NCBI GenBank assembly: GCA_945917985.1
Contig: CAMEIH010000014.1
Span: 1-58,245, forward strand
DNA length: 58,245 nucleotides
Direction of reading: 5' to 3'
From: an uncultured Clostridium sp.
GTDB taxonomy: Bacteria > Bacillota > Clostridia > Lachnospirales > Lachnospiraceae
Shown here: positions 9,494 through 17,083 of the stretch, one piece after another
Layout: every line of letters begins with the position of its first letter
Numbering within the stretch: the stretch's first letter is position 1
Notes under the pieces: model-generated
Database searches by the model: none
What the model saw: the letters and a program-made list of their open reading frames with translations, nothing else
What the model was told of the DNA's origin: nothing
Translations under genes and position numbers: made by a program

Positions 9494-11245
9494 TTACTGT
9501 CTTACTTTGATATGCACTTCACGCAGCTGCTGCTCTGTCACTTCATTGGGTGCACCGCACATCAGATCCTGAGCCGTTCCGCTCATCGGGAAGGCAATGA
9601 TCTCTCTGATGTTTTCCTCGTTGCGGAGAAGCATGATCATACGATCCACACCGGGTGCCATACCTGCATGCGGAGGTGCTCCGAACTGGAATGCATTGTA
9701 AAGAGCTCCGAACTTCTGCTTCAGCACTTCCTCATCATAACCCGCGATTTCAAATGCCTTTACCATGATGTCAAGGTTGTGATTACGGACTGCACCGGAG
9801 GAAAGTTCCACGCCATTGCAGACAATATCATACTGATAAGCCAGAATTTCCAACGGATCCTTATTCATCAGTGCGTCAAGTCCGCCCTGGGGCATGGAAA
9901 AAGGATTGTGGGTAAATCCAACCTTCTTTGTCTCCTCATCAAGCTCGAACATGGGGAAATCGTTGACAAAGCAGAAGCGGTACGCATTCTTCTCACAGAT
10001 GTCAAGGCGGTTACCAAGTTCTGTACGGATCTGTCCCGCATAGCTTGCAGCGCGCTCCTCCTTATCGGCAATAAAGAAGATGGTATCAAAGGCTTCCAGT
10101 CCTGCCAGTTCACGCATTTCTGCTTTCAGGTCGTCGGGAATAAACTTGTCAATAGGTCCCTTGTAGGATAAATCCTCCTGTACCTCCAGATAGCCGAGAC
10201 CACCCATGCCGATTCCGGTGGCAAACTTCAGCATCTTCTCGTGGAAGCCCTTGGACTGATGACCATGAATCTTGATGGCTCTCACCGTCTTATTCTGGAA
10301 AGGCTTAAAGGTACATTTATTAAAGAACTCGGAAAGATCGATAATTCTTAAGGGATTGCGAAGATCCGGCTTATCGGTACCAAACTCCAGCATTGCCTGC
10401 TTGTAGCTAATTACAGGATAAGGAGCCTTTGTCACGGTAAAGCCTTCCGGCGCAAACTTTTCAAAGGTTGCGGTGAGCACTTCCTCGCCTACACGGAAAA
10501 CATCCTCCTGGGTGGCAAAGCTCATCTCAAAGTCAAGCTGATAAAACTCACCGGGGGAACGGTCTGCTCTTGCATCCTCGTCTCTGAAACAGGGTGCGAT
10601 CTGGAAATACTTATCGATTCCGGACACCATCAGAAGCTGTTTGTACTGCTGGGGTGCCTGAGGAAGCGCGTAAAACTTGCCCTTATAGTGTCTGGAAGGA
10701 ACGATATAGTCTCTTGCACCTTCCGGTGAAGAAGCACAGAGGATAGGCGTCTGAATCTCCATAAAGCCCATTTCCGTCATTTTCTCACGAAGGAACTTGA
10801 TCACATTGGAACGGAAGATCATGTTGTCTAAAACCTTTCTGTTCCTCAGATCAAGATAACGATATTTCAGACGAAGATCCTCCCTGATTTCCTTGGAGGT
10901 TGCAATTTCAAAGGGAAGGGGCTTGTAAACCTTACCGAGGATTTCAATGGAGTGTGCCTCAAGCTCAATGGTTCCTGTGGGGATCTTGGGATTGTAGGTT
11001 TCCTCATCACGCTTCTCGATCTTTCCGGTAATGGTAACGCAGTCTTCCTTATTAATACCCTTCAATAAATCGGTATTTCTCATAACGATCTGGAGAACTC
11101 CGTACATATCTCTCAGGTCAATGAAAGAAACACCGCCATGGTCACGGATGTTCTCTACCCAGCCCGCAACCTTTAACTCTTTTCCGATATCACTCTCGGA
11201 AATCCGGTTCAATGTACATTCACGGTACAATGTTGATAATTCCAT
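9494..11245 (-). CDS. aspS: Aspartyl-tRNA synthetase, probably non-discriminating
   Basis: The 583-residue bacterial-type class IIb synthetase has an N-terminal OB anticodon-binding domain (GWVENIRDHGGVSFIDLRD, about 28-46), motif 1 near 150, motif 2 FRDEDARADRSPGEFYQLD (about 220), the inserted GAD domain, and motif 3 with APGVDRMIMLL near the C-terminus. It charges tRNA-Asp. Because its leader T-box shows an Asn specifier codon, it probably also makes Asp-tRNA-Asn for GatCAB amidation; that part is inference and needs the absence of asnS elsewhere. It stands alone, between its T-box leader and its own terminator. Confidence 0.95.
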   Translation of the reverse strand: MELSTLYRECTLNRISESDIGKELKVAGWVENIRDHGGVSFIDLRDMYGVLQIVMRNTDLLKGINKEDCVTITGKIEKRDEETYNPKIPTGTIELEAHSIEILGKVYKPLPFEIATSKEIREDLRLKYRYLDLRNRKVLDNMIFRSNVIKFLREKMTEMGFMEIQTPILCASSPEGARDYIVPSRHYKGKFYALPQAPQQYKQLLMVSGIDKYFQIAPCFRDEDARADRSPGEFYQLDFEMSFATQEDVFRVGEEVLTATFEKFAPEGFTVTKAPYPVISYKQAMLEFGTDKPDLRNPLRIIDLSEFFNKCTFKPFQNKTVRAIKIHGHQSKGFHEKMLKFATGIGMGGLGYLEVQEDLSYKGPIDKFIPDDLKAEMRELAGLEAFDTIFFIADKEERAASYAGQIRTELGNRLDICEKNAYRFCFVNDFPMFELDEETKKVGFTHNPFSMPQGGLDALMNKDPLEILAYQYDIVCNGVELSSGAVRNHNLDIMVKAFEIAGYDEEVLKQKFGALYNAFQFGAPPHAGMAPGVDRMIMLLRNEENIREIIAFPMSGTAQDLMCGAPNEVTEQQLREVHIKVRQ

Positions 11246-11284
11246 TTTTTTCTTCCTTTCTCACATTTCTTCTATAAACAGAAA

Positions 11285-11570
11285 CGTCCTGAATTGACGT
11301 TCCATCAATTCAGGACGAATATAATCCGCGGTACCACCTGATTTACTGCAAAAGCAGTCACTTAATAGCTGCGTTACGTGCAACTGACGGCGCCCCTACT
11401 TGGATATCCCCGGGAGTCTGAAATTCCAGACCCGGCCTGTGCCGCCCTGCGGCACTTAATCCGTTCAGCTTGCAGCTCGGAAGTGTTATTCATACAGACT
11501 CTGCTGCCGGCTTTCCACCGCTGCCGGCTCTCTGGAAGTGAATTTCCGTATTACTTCTCTTCGTCATGGC
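11285..11570 (-). promoter_or_regulatory. T-box leader of aspS with AAC (Asn) specifier
   Basis: The minus strand shows the T-box core AGGTGGTACCGCGG (complement of 11326-11339), followed by a 13-bp terminator CGTCCTGAATTGA/TCAATTCAGGACG (11285-11317) and a T-rich tract. Upstream is stem I with the AGAGAGCCGG and GGTGGAAAGCCGG elements. Aligning the specifier loop on the B. subtilis glyQS pattern (GAAA-specifier-A-TTCT) gives GAAT-AAC-A-CTTC, with the AAC codon at 11487-11485. AAC is an asparagine codon; Asp would be GAC or GAT. T-boxes read uncharged tRNA and allow read-through when it accumulates. Confidence 0.9.
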
Positions 11571-11682
11571 TTTTTACAAACCCATCATAATGTAGAAAAA
11601 AACTTTTGTCAATCAAAACCTTTCTTAACAGCTTTTTTACGTGCAGTTATGGTTCTCTTTTTATATAATAAGGACATAAAAT

Positions 11683-11812
11683 AATAAAAAGGGAGTAACC
11701 GGCACTTTTCAGAGTGTATTTCCGGCGTCAGTTCGGTTTATTTTTAAACCCGCTTGAAATTGAAATGGTAAGACTTTTATTACAGATTATTTTGTAATGA
11801 AAGTCTTTTTTT
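11683..11812 (+). promoter_or_regulatory. yybP-ykoY-type (Mn2+) riboswitch with terminator
   Basis: After AATAAAAA the leader reads GGGAGTAAC, then a small hairpin (CACT/AGTG), then GGCGTCAGTTCGG with a GGTTTA/TAAACC hairpin closing with CCGC, and finally GGTAAGACTTTTATT, which pairs back to the start. These are the conserved loop strings of the yybP-ykoY class (GGGGAGUA..., CGUCAnUUCG..., GCAAGACC). The 3' strand of P1 (AAGACTTTTATTAC, 11770-11783) is also the 5' arm of a terminator with GTAATGAAAGTCTT (11794-11807) and a T run, so ligand binding should favour read-through. The optional P4 hairpin appears to be missing. Assignment was by eye against the known L. lactis sequence pattern. Confidence 0.75.
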
Positions 11813-11888
11813 ATACACAAGGTCGCAAATACACTCGAATCTACCGCAGTTTCTCCCTCCCACCAAAATGTGGAGAAAGGATACTACT

Positions 11889-13025
11889 ATGGAGTTTCTC
11901 ATTTCCGGAATCTTGGCAGTTACCTGGAAACAGGCAATCATGTACCTCATCGGCCTTCTTCTCATATGGCTTGCCATCAAAAAGCAATATGAACCCGCCC
12001 TTCTTCTGCCCATGGGCTTTGGTGCCATTTTGGTAAACCTGCCCCTTTCAAGTGCCCTGAACCAGACTCTTCAAGGAACCTTAAAGACAAACGGTATTAT
12101 CGAATGGCTTTTTTCTATTGGGATTGAGACCTCCGAAGCACTGCCTATCCTGCTTTTTATCGGCATCGGCGCCATGATCGATTTCGGTCCGCTTCTGTCA
12201 AAGCCCATATTGTTTTTGTTCGGAGCTGCCGCACAGTTCGGCATTTTTGCAGCCCTGCTCTTTGCCGTGATCCTTGGCTTTGACCTTAAGGATGCCGCTT
12301 CCATCGCCATTATCGGTGCAGCGGACGGTCCAACCTCCCTGCTTGTTTCACAGATTTTGCATTCCAATTATATCGGTGCTATCGCTGTGGCGGCGTACTC
12401 TTACATGGCTCTGGTTCCCATTGTACAGCCCTTTGCCATTAAAATGGTGACCACCAAAAAAGAGCGCAAAATTGCCATGCACTACAGCCCCTCCGATGTT
12501 CCGAAGAGTATGCGGATTGCTTTTCCCATCGTGGTCACCTTCATCGTGGGATTCATCGCACCCTCTTCTGTTTCCCTTGTGGGTTTTCTGATGTTCGGCA
12601 ATCTTATCCGGGAATGCGGTGTCCTCACCAACCTGTCAGAGACGGCGCAGGTCTCTCTCACCAATCTGATCACGCTTCTGCTGGGCATCACGATTTCCTT
12701 CAGTATGCAGGCAGAAAGCTTTGTCAAGGTGGATACTCTGCTGATCATGGCCATCGGTTTGTTTGCCTTTGTGTTTGACACGGTAGGCGGCGTCCTCTTT
12801 GCAAAGCTTATGAATCTGTTCTTGAAAGAGAAGATCAATCCCATGATAGGCGCTGCGGGAATCTCTGCTTTTCCCATGTCCTCACGGGTGGTTCAGAAAA
12901 TGGCTCTTGAGGAAAACCCGCAGAATATCCTGATCATGCAGGCCGCAGGCGCCAATGTTTCCGGTCAGATTGCTTCCGCCATCGCCGGAGGGTTAATAAT
13001 TACACTTGTTTCTGCATATATTTAG
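11889..13025 (+). CDS. Na+-translocating decarboxylase beta subunit (OadB family), orphan
   Basis: The 378-residue membrane protein carries OadB/GcdB hallmarks: GIGAMIDFGPLL (about 94-105), GAADGPTSLL with the membrane Asp essential for Na+ translocation (about 146-155), and AAGANVSGQIASAIAGG near the C-terminus with the conserved Asn/Ser. In known pumps it exports Na+ driven by decarboxylation of a carboxybiotin subunit. An ATG 21 bases upstream exists, but GGAGAAAGG sits eight bases before this one. It is followed by a structured spacer and an OadG-like small subunit; no alpha subunit or biotin carrier is in the window. A Mn2+-type riboswitch leader is unusual for this family, so a cation-export role independent of decarboxylation should be considered. 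Confidence 0.85.
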   Translation: MEFLISGILAVTWKQAIMYLIGLLLIWLAIKKQYEPALLLPMGFGAILVNLPLSSALNQTLQGTLKTNGIIEWLFSIGIETSEALPILLFIGIGAMIDFGPLLSKPILFLFGAAAQFGIFAALLFAVILGFDLKDAASIAIIGAADGPTSLLVSQILHSNYIGAIAVAAYSYMALVPIVQPFAIKMVTTKKERKIAMHYSPSDVPKSMRIAFPIVVTFIVGFIAPSSVSLVGFLMFGNLIRECGVLTNLSETAQVSLTNLITLLLGITISFSMQAESFVKVDTLLIMAIGLFAFVFDTVGGVLFAKLMNLFLKEKINPMIGAAGISAFPMSSRVVQKMALEENPQNILIMQAAGANVSGQIASAIAGGLIITLVSAYI

Positions 13026-13030
13026 TAACA

Positions 13031-13190
13031 GTTCAGCCTTGAAATGATAAACAGGATGGGCGTGGGTGCTTGCACACAAAGCACATTCGGTTTATCGTTT
13101 CATGCGCGGAGCGCCATTCATGAGCAAAGACAGCTGCGAAGCAGCGAAAAGCACCTTCAGGTGCAACTTTGTGAATGAATGAGGCTGAAC
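13031..13190. repeat. 160-nt multibranched structured spacer
   Basis: Outer arms GTTCAGCC (13031-13038) and GGCTGAAC (13183-13190) close a cruciform. Inside, GAAATGATAAAC pairs with GTTTATCGTTTC (one mismatch), and CATTCAT...CAAAG pairs with CTTTG...GAATGAATG. Small hairpins nest within: GTGC-TT-GCAC, GCGC-GGA-GCGC, GCTGC-GAA-GCAGC and GCACC-TTCA-GGTGC. It separates the OadB gene from the small subunit. It may be a REP/MITE-like insertion or a structured RNA in the operon; there is no coding potential. Confidence 0.65.
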
Positions 13191-13220
13191 AGACTGAACA
13201 CTTAGAAAGGACACAAAATC

Positions 13221-13355
13221 ATGACAGATACTCTTTTAATCGCACTGAAAATAATGGGACAGGGAATGCTTGGGATTTTTGTCTCCATCCTGCTTATCAT
13301 GCTGGTAATCACGCTGATCGGGAAGCTTCCCTCTTCTTCCGATTCTGAGAAATAG
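13221..13355 (+). CDS. OadG-like small membrane subunit (44 aa)
   Basis: A 44-codon frame preceded by AGAAAGGA encodes one transmembrane helix (about residues 14-36, GMLGIFVSILLIMLVITLIG) and a short polar Ser/Lys tail. Size, topology and the conserved GxGMxGIFxVxxxI pattern fit the gamma subunit (OadG) that anchors and assembles Na+-pump decarboxylases. It lies 195 bases after the beta-subunit gene and 14 bases before dedA. It supports the idea that the OadB product works in a complex rather than alone. Confidence 0.7.
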   Translation: MTDTLLIALKIMGQGMLGIFVSILLIMLVITLIGKLPSSSDSEK

Positions 13356-13369
13356 ACACAGGAGGTTTT

Positions 13370-13978
13370 ATGCAAAACTGGATCATTACAATTATGAACC
13401 GCTTCGGTTATCTCGGCGTAGCCGGACTGATCGGGCTTGAGAATATTTTTCCGCCGATTCCCTCTGAGGTCATCCTGACCTTTGGCGGTTTTATGACTAC
13501 CTGCACGGATCTCACGTTCACAGGCGTGGTAGTTTCCTCCACCATCGGTTCCCTGATCGGGGCTATCCTTCTGTACGGAATCGGATGGATTCTCTCCTAT
13601 GACAAATTATGCAGGATCTTATCCGGCAAAACGGGCAAAATCCTGCATCTGTATCCTGAAGATATTGATAAAGCGGTATCCTGGTTTGATAAAAAAGGAA
13701 ATTACACGGTGTTTTTCTGCCGTTTCATCCCTATCGTGCGCAGCCTGATCTCCATACCTGCCGGCTGCGCCAAAATGAAAATGCTGCCTTTTCTTCTGCT
13801 GACGACTGCGGGGAGCTTTATCTGGAATACTGTCCTTGTCTATTTAGGCGCTCTTGCCGGAAAATCCTGGAGTAAGATTGCCGGCTACATGGATACCTAT
13901 TCCACCATTGTACTAATCATCCTTATCATCGCCGGATTGTCAGCTCTATACTTTTTTGTCAAATCCAGAATCAAGTAA
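13370..13978 (+). CDS. DedA-family membrane protein
   Basis: The 202-residue protein matches DedA/SNARE-associated proteins: the early GLENIFPPIPSEVILTFGG segment (residues 22-40, re-entrant loop with the acidic residue) and FCRFIPIVRSLISIPAG (about 121-137) with the conserved Arg residues. Around five hydrophobic segments follow the family topology. DedA proteins are implicated in undecaprenyl-phosphate or phospholipid flipping and membrane-potential maintenance; which applies here is unknown. An AGGAGG site precedes the ATG. It is probably in one transcript with the OadB and OadG-like genes. Its last eight bases overlap the end of the convergent dehydrogenase gene. Confidence 0.85.
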   Translation: MQNWIITIMNRFGYLGVAGLIGLENIFPPIPSEVILTFGGFMTTCTDLTFTGVVVSSTIGSLIGAILLYGIGWILSYDKLCRILSGKTGKILHLYPEDIDKAVSWFDKKGNYTVFFCRFIPIVRSLISIPAGCAKMKMLPFLLLTTAGSFIWNTVLVYLGALAGKSWSKIAGYMDTYSTIVLIILIIAGLSALYFFVKSRIK

Positions 13979-14909
13979 AGGAAAATCCGGCTTTAAACGC
14001 CCGGGAAGCAAAAGCTTTTTCAAAATCCTTTAAATCATAAAGTTCAATGGGCGGCAGCTTAATCTTTCCTTCGTTAAGAAGCTTCAGTGCCGGTTCAAAG
14101 GGACCGCACCTGCTGCCCACAATGGTGATCTCATTCACGGCGATCATACTCATGTTAAGACTGATATTGCCTGCATAGGTACTTTTCAAAATGACGGTTC
14201 CCTTTTTGCGGACCAGTTCAAAAGCCTCCGGGAGTCCGGTTTCAGAGCCGGTACACTCTGCCACATATTCATAACCTTCCTTTTCCCCACAGGTTGTCAC
14301 TTTTGCAAATGATTCAAACAGCTTCAGCTTGTCCTCATGCTTTCCGATCACAGTAAGATCGATCCCCGTAAGAGAAAGTACCTGGGCTACCAGAAGCGCC
14401 AGTCTTCCGTCTCCCAGAACAGCTGCATTTTTATCCGGAGATATTTTGATCTGTGTCAGAATCTCCATGGCAGCTGCAAGAGGCTCCGTAAAAACGGCAA
14501 TCTCATCCGGGAGATTATCCGGCACCAAATGCAAAAGATTGGTATCGATGGTCATATACTCTGCAAAAGCCCCATCCTTATTTGCCATGCCAAGCACTCT
14601 TCTGCTTACACAGTGGGTGGGACGTCCGGTCCGGCAGTAAATACACTTACCGCAGGACGCATTCAATTCTCCCACCACTCTCTTTCCGATCAGCGATGGA
14701 TCTGCGGATTCCACTACCTCACCCACAAATTCATGGCCCATCACCCCGCGGAAATCAGGGCGATACCCCTTTCTCACTTCCTTGTCCGTGTTGCATACGG
14801 CGCACATATGAATCTTGATCAGACTTTCTTGCTCCGTCCTCACCGGCACGGGAAGGTCTTCCCGGTACACCGCATCCTTACCATTATAATAAATACCTCT
14901 CATGGACAC
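13971..14909 (-). CDS. Zinc-dependent MDR-family alcohol/polyol dehydrogenase
   Basis: The 312-residue protein is a medium-chain dehydrogenase. Catalytic zinc ligands are suggested by CAVCNTD (about 36-42) and GHEF (about 59-62). The structural-zinc lobe shows CGKCIYCRTGRPTHC with four Cys (about 86-100). The Rossmann segment is VLGDGRLALLVAQVL (about 163-177); the usual GxGxxG is altered to GDGRLA. It probably oxidises or reduces an alcohol or sugar with NAD(P). At 312 residues it is shorter than typical members (about 345), mainly in the cofactor domain. Two Met codons (1 and 3) could start it. The substrate is unknown and it is not in an operon. Confidence 0.75.
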   Translation of the reverse strand: MSMRGIYYNGKDAVYREDLPVPVRTEQESLIKIHMCAVCNTDKEVRKGYRPDFRGVMGHEFVGEVVESADPSLIGKRVVGELNASCGKCIYCRTGRPTHCVSRRVLGMANKDGAFAEYMTIDTNLLHLVPDNLPDEIAVFTEPLAAAMEILTQIKISPDKNAAVLGDGRLALLVAQVLSLTGIDLTVIGKHEDKLKLFESFAKVTTCGEKEGYEYVAECTGSETGLPEAFELVRKKGTVILKSTYAGNISLNMSMIAVNEITIVGSRCGPFEPALKLLNEGKIKLPPIELYDLKDFEKAFASRAFKAGFSFT

Positions 14910-14945
14910 CCTCCTTTCTTTTTTGACTTTTTCCTCTGTAAATAA

Positions 14946-14974
14946 TTGACAGTTTTTGTACTTTATTCTAAGAT
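14946..14974 (+). promoter_or_regulatory. Predicted promoter of the EamA gene
   Basis: A consensus TTGACA (14946-14951) is followed by a 17-base spacer and TAAGAT (14969-14974), about 30 bases before the start codon. This is one of the best sigma-A matches in the window. Confidence 0.65.
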
Positions 14975-15003
14975 ACTTGTTAATACATCAGGAGGCCCTG
15001 CAG

Positions 15004-15927
15004 ATGAAAGACAAGAACTTTTTGGAACGCACCTTTGTAGTATGTCTGCTTGCCATGCTATGTTGCTTTTTATGGGGAAGTGCTTTCCCCTGTATCAAAA
15101 TAGGATATCAAATGTTTCAGATATCCTCCGACCAGACCATGTCACAGATTCTCTTTGCGGGAGTGCGCTTTACTCTGGCAGGGGTACTTGTGATTCTCTT
15201 TGGCAGTATCCTAAACCGCAAAATCCTTTTGCCCAAGCGAAGCTCCTTCAAAAATATATTAATCATCTGTTTGTTTCAGACCGTGATCCAGTATCTGTTT
15301 TTCTATATTGGTATGGCGCATACATCGGGAGTAAAAGCTTCTATCGTGGAAGCCTCCAACGTGTTTCTCGCCATTTTAGTCGCCAACCTGATTTTTCATC
15401 AGGAAAAGCTTACCTTTTCCAAGATGCTTGGATGCGTGATCGGCTTTGCAGGCGTTATCCTGATTAATCTCACGGGAAGCGGCCTTGAAGGAGGCATGAC
15501 AATGACGGGAGAAGGCTTTATTCTGCTCTCCGCAGCTGCCTATGCCGTTTCCTCCGTTCTGATCAAACGCTTCTCCGTTTATGAAAATCCCGTAGTAATC
15601 AGTGGATACCAGTTTATGATCGGCGGTCTTATCATGATTGTTGTAGGTCTTGCAGGCGGTGGCAGTCTTCATCCCACATCGCCGGCAAGTGCCCTTATGA
15701 TGCTGTATATGGCACTGATTTCCGCCGTCGCCTACACCATCTGGGGCATTCTTCTCAAATACAACCCGGTATCCAGGGTAGCTGTGTTTGGCTTTATGAA
15801 CCCAGTATTTGGCGTTGTCCTTTCCGCACTTTTACTGAACGAAGGCAGCCAGATTCCCCTGTTCCAGTGCATCGCCTCTTTGGTTTTGGTCTGCCTTGGG
15901 ATTTATATTGTAAACAGAAACAACTGA
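15004..15927 (+). CDS. EamA/DMT-family metabolite exporter
   Basis: The 307-residue protein has ten hydrophobic helices in two EamA repeats, the usual drug/metabolite transporter plan. Typical strings are LCCFLWGSAFPCIKIGYQMF in the first helix (about 16-35) and SAVAYTIWGILLKYNPVSRV (about 240-259) in the second repeat. DMT proteins export amino acids, nucleobases or other metabolites; the cargo cannot be predicted. The ATG at 15004 is chosen because AGGAGG lies eight bases upstream; an in-frame codon at 14956 lacks a site and would lie inside the promoter. Confidence 0.85.
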   Translation: MKDKNFLERTFVVCLLAMLCCFLWGSAFPCIKIGYQMFQISSDQTMSQILFAGVRFTLAGVLVILFGSILNRKILLPKRSSFKNILIICLFQTVIQYLFFYIGMAHTSGVKASIVEASNVFLAILVANLIFHQEKLTFSKMLGCVIGFAGVILINLTGSGLEGGMTMTGEGFILLSAAAYAVSSVLIKRFSVYENPVVISGYQFMIGGLIMIVVGLAGGGSLHPTSPASALMMLYMALISAVAYTIWGILLKYNPVSRVAVFGFMNPVFGVVLSALLLNEGSQIPLFQCIASLVLVCLGIYIVNRNN

Positions 15928-15956
15928 TCGTCTCTTTTTGAACAGGCAATTCCTTC

Positions 15957-16460
15957 TTACAGTTCAAATGCCTGCTTGATGCTGTCATAGTGAAGGAAAA
16001 TTCCCTGATCGGCAATTGCCTTGATTTCCTGTGCCGTTGCCAGCTGAAATCCTAAGGTCTCTTCTGCCTGAGGAGTAACGTCTTTTTCTTCAAAGTCCTT
16101 GACAAAGCGATAGACATCCACAAAATAGTTATCACCTTTTCCCGGATTTTCCCTGTGGTATGTAAAAAGATATCCGCCCTCACAGCCTGTCACATCAAGT
16201 CCTGTTTCCTCCAGAATCTCTCTTTTTACCGCATCCTCTGAGTCCTCGCCGGCCTGTGCCGCACCCCCTGATACTTCCCACCAGCCGGGAGCCCACGCTT
16301 TGGTCATCACGCGCCGTGTGATCAAAAATTTGCCGTCGGGCCTGACTACCACGCCAAGTACCGTCAAATGGTATTCCCCATCCTTAAGGCACCAGTCATT
16401 GCGCTTCATGGTGCGCCCCGTTCTCTGCTTGTTACTGTCATAAATATCCCAAAGCTCCAT
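15957..16460 (-). CDS. NUDIX hydrolase (Idi-like subgroup)
   Basis: The 167-residue protein contains a complete Nudix box, from GGAAQAGED through REILEETGLD (about 66-91), with the metal-binding REXXEE core. The N-terminal segment LWDIYDSNKQRTGRTMKR and the later strand order resemble the isopentenyl-diphosphate isomerase-like subgroup, but the Cys and Glu that define true Idi are not obvious, so hydrolysis of a nucleoside or other diphosphate is likelier. It is three bases downstream of the CmpB-like gene stop and probably co-transcribed with it. Confidence 0.8.
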   Translation of the reverse strand: MELWDIYDSNKQRTGRTMKRNDWCLKDGEYHLTVLGVVVRPDGKFLITRRVMTKAWAPGWWEVSGGAAQAGEDSEDAVKREILEETGLDVTGCEGGYLFTYHRENPGKGDNYFVDVYRFVKDFEEKDVTPQAEETLGFQLATAQEIKAIADQGIFLHYDSIKQAFEL

Positions 16461-16462
16461 TT

Positions 16463-17032
16463 CTATCCTCCTGTCAGTTCTTTCCTGTAAAATGTAGTGA
16501 TTCCATATCCTGTATTCGGTCTGATCGCACAGTAGGCTGCATCTGCCACGAATAAAAGTATCAGCAAAACACTGATCATAACCCGTATTTTCTCCGGGAT
16601 TTTCCAGATCACCCGCTCATAAAGCGGAATCAGCAGGCAGATAAGCAGCATTCCTCCGACTCCGAAGCAGAGTGCGCCAAGCAGACAGATTCTTCCGTTC
16701 AGATTCATGAAATGTCCGCTGTAGTCCCACCATTTTCTGCCCCAGCGCACTTCCAGAAACCAGCCGGCAAAGTATTCCAGTGATGAACAGATCACAAGGG
16801 AATATCCAAATACCAGCCGGGGCTTTTTCCTGTACCGATACAGTAAAAAGTACAGCAGCATTCCTCCCACACCGTAAATGGGAAGGTAAGGGCCTTTATA
16901 GATTCCCCGGTTCACAAAAGCATGTGATGTAAAAAAGGTCAGGATCACTTCCCAGATCCAACCGATACCTGCCAGTACAAAAAACAGGATACAATAAAAA
17001 TCAAAGCTTTGTCCATTCTTTTTTCTTTTCAT
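16463..17032 (-). CDS. Putative ABC-transporter type IV (CmpB-like) membrane protein
   Basis: The 189-residue polytopic protein has about five helices. Family traits include AGIGWIWEVILTFFTSHAFV (17-36), NRGIYKGPYLPIYGVGGM (about 37-54) and SSLEYFAGWFLEVRWGRKWW (about 83-102), followed by WDYSGHFMNLNGRICL. This is the DUF1113/CmpB-type family annotated as putative ABC permeases; no experimental role is known to me and there is no ATPase partner. It is followed immediately by the NUDIX gene. Confidence 0.75.
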   Translation of the reverse strand: MKRKKNGQSFDFYCILFFVLAGIGWIWEVILTFFTSHAFVNRGIYKGPYLPIYGVGGMLLYFLLYRYRKKPRLVFGYSLVICSSLEYFAGWFLEVRWGRKWWDYSGHFMNLNGRICLLGALCFGVGGMLLICLLIPLYERVIWKIPEKIRVMISVLLILLFVADAAYCAIRPNTGYGITTFYRKELTGG

Positions 17033-17083
17033 ATCACTAGCATGCCCTGCTGCTTTTATTTTATCAATTTTCCTGCTTTTATT

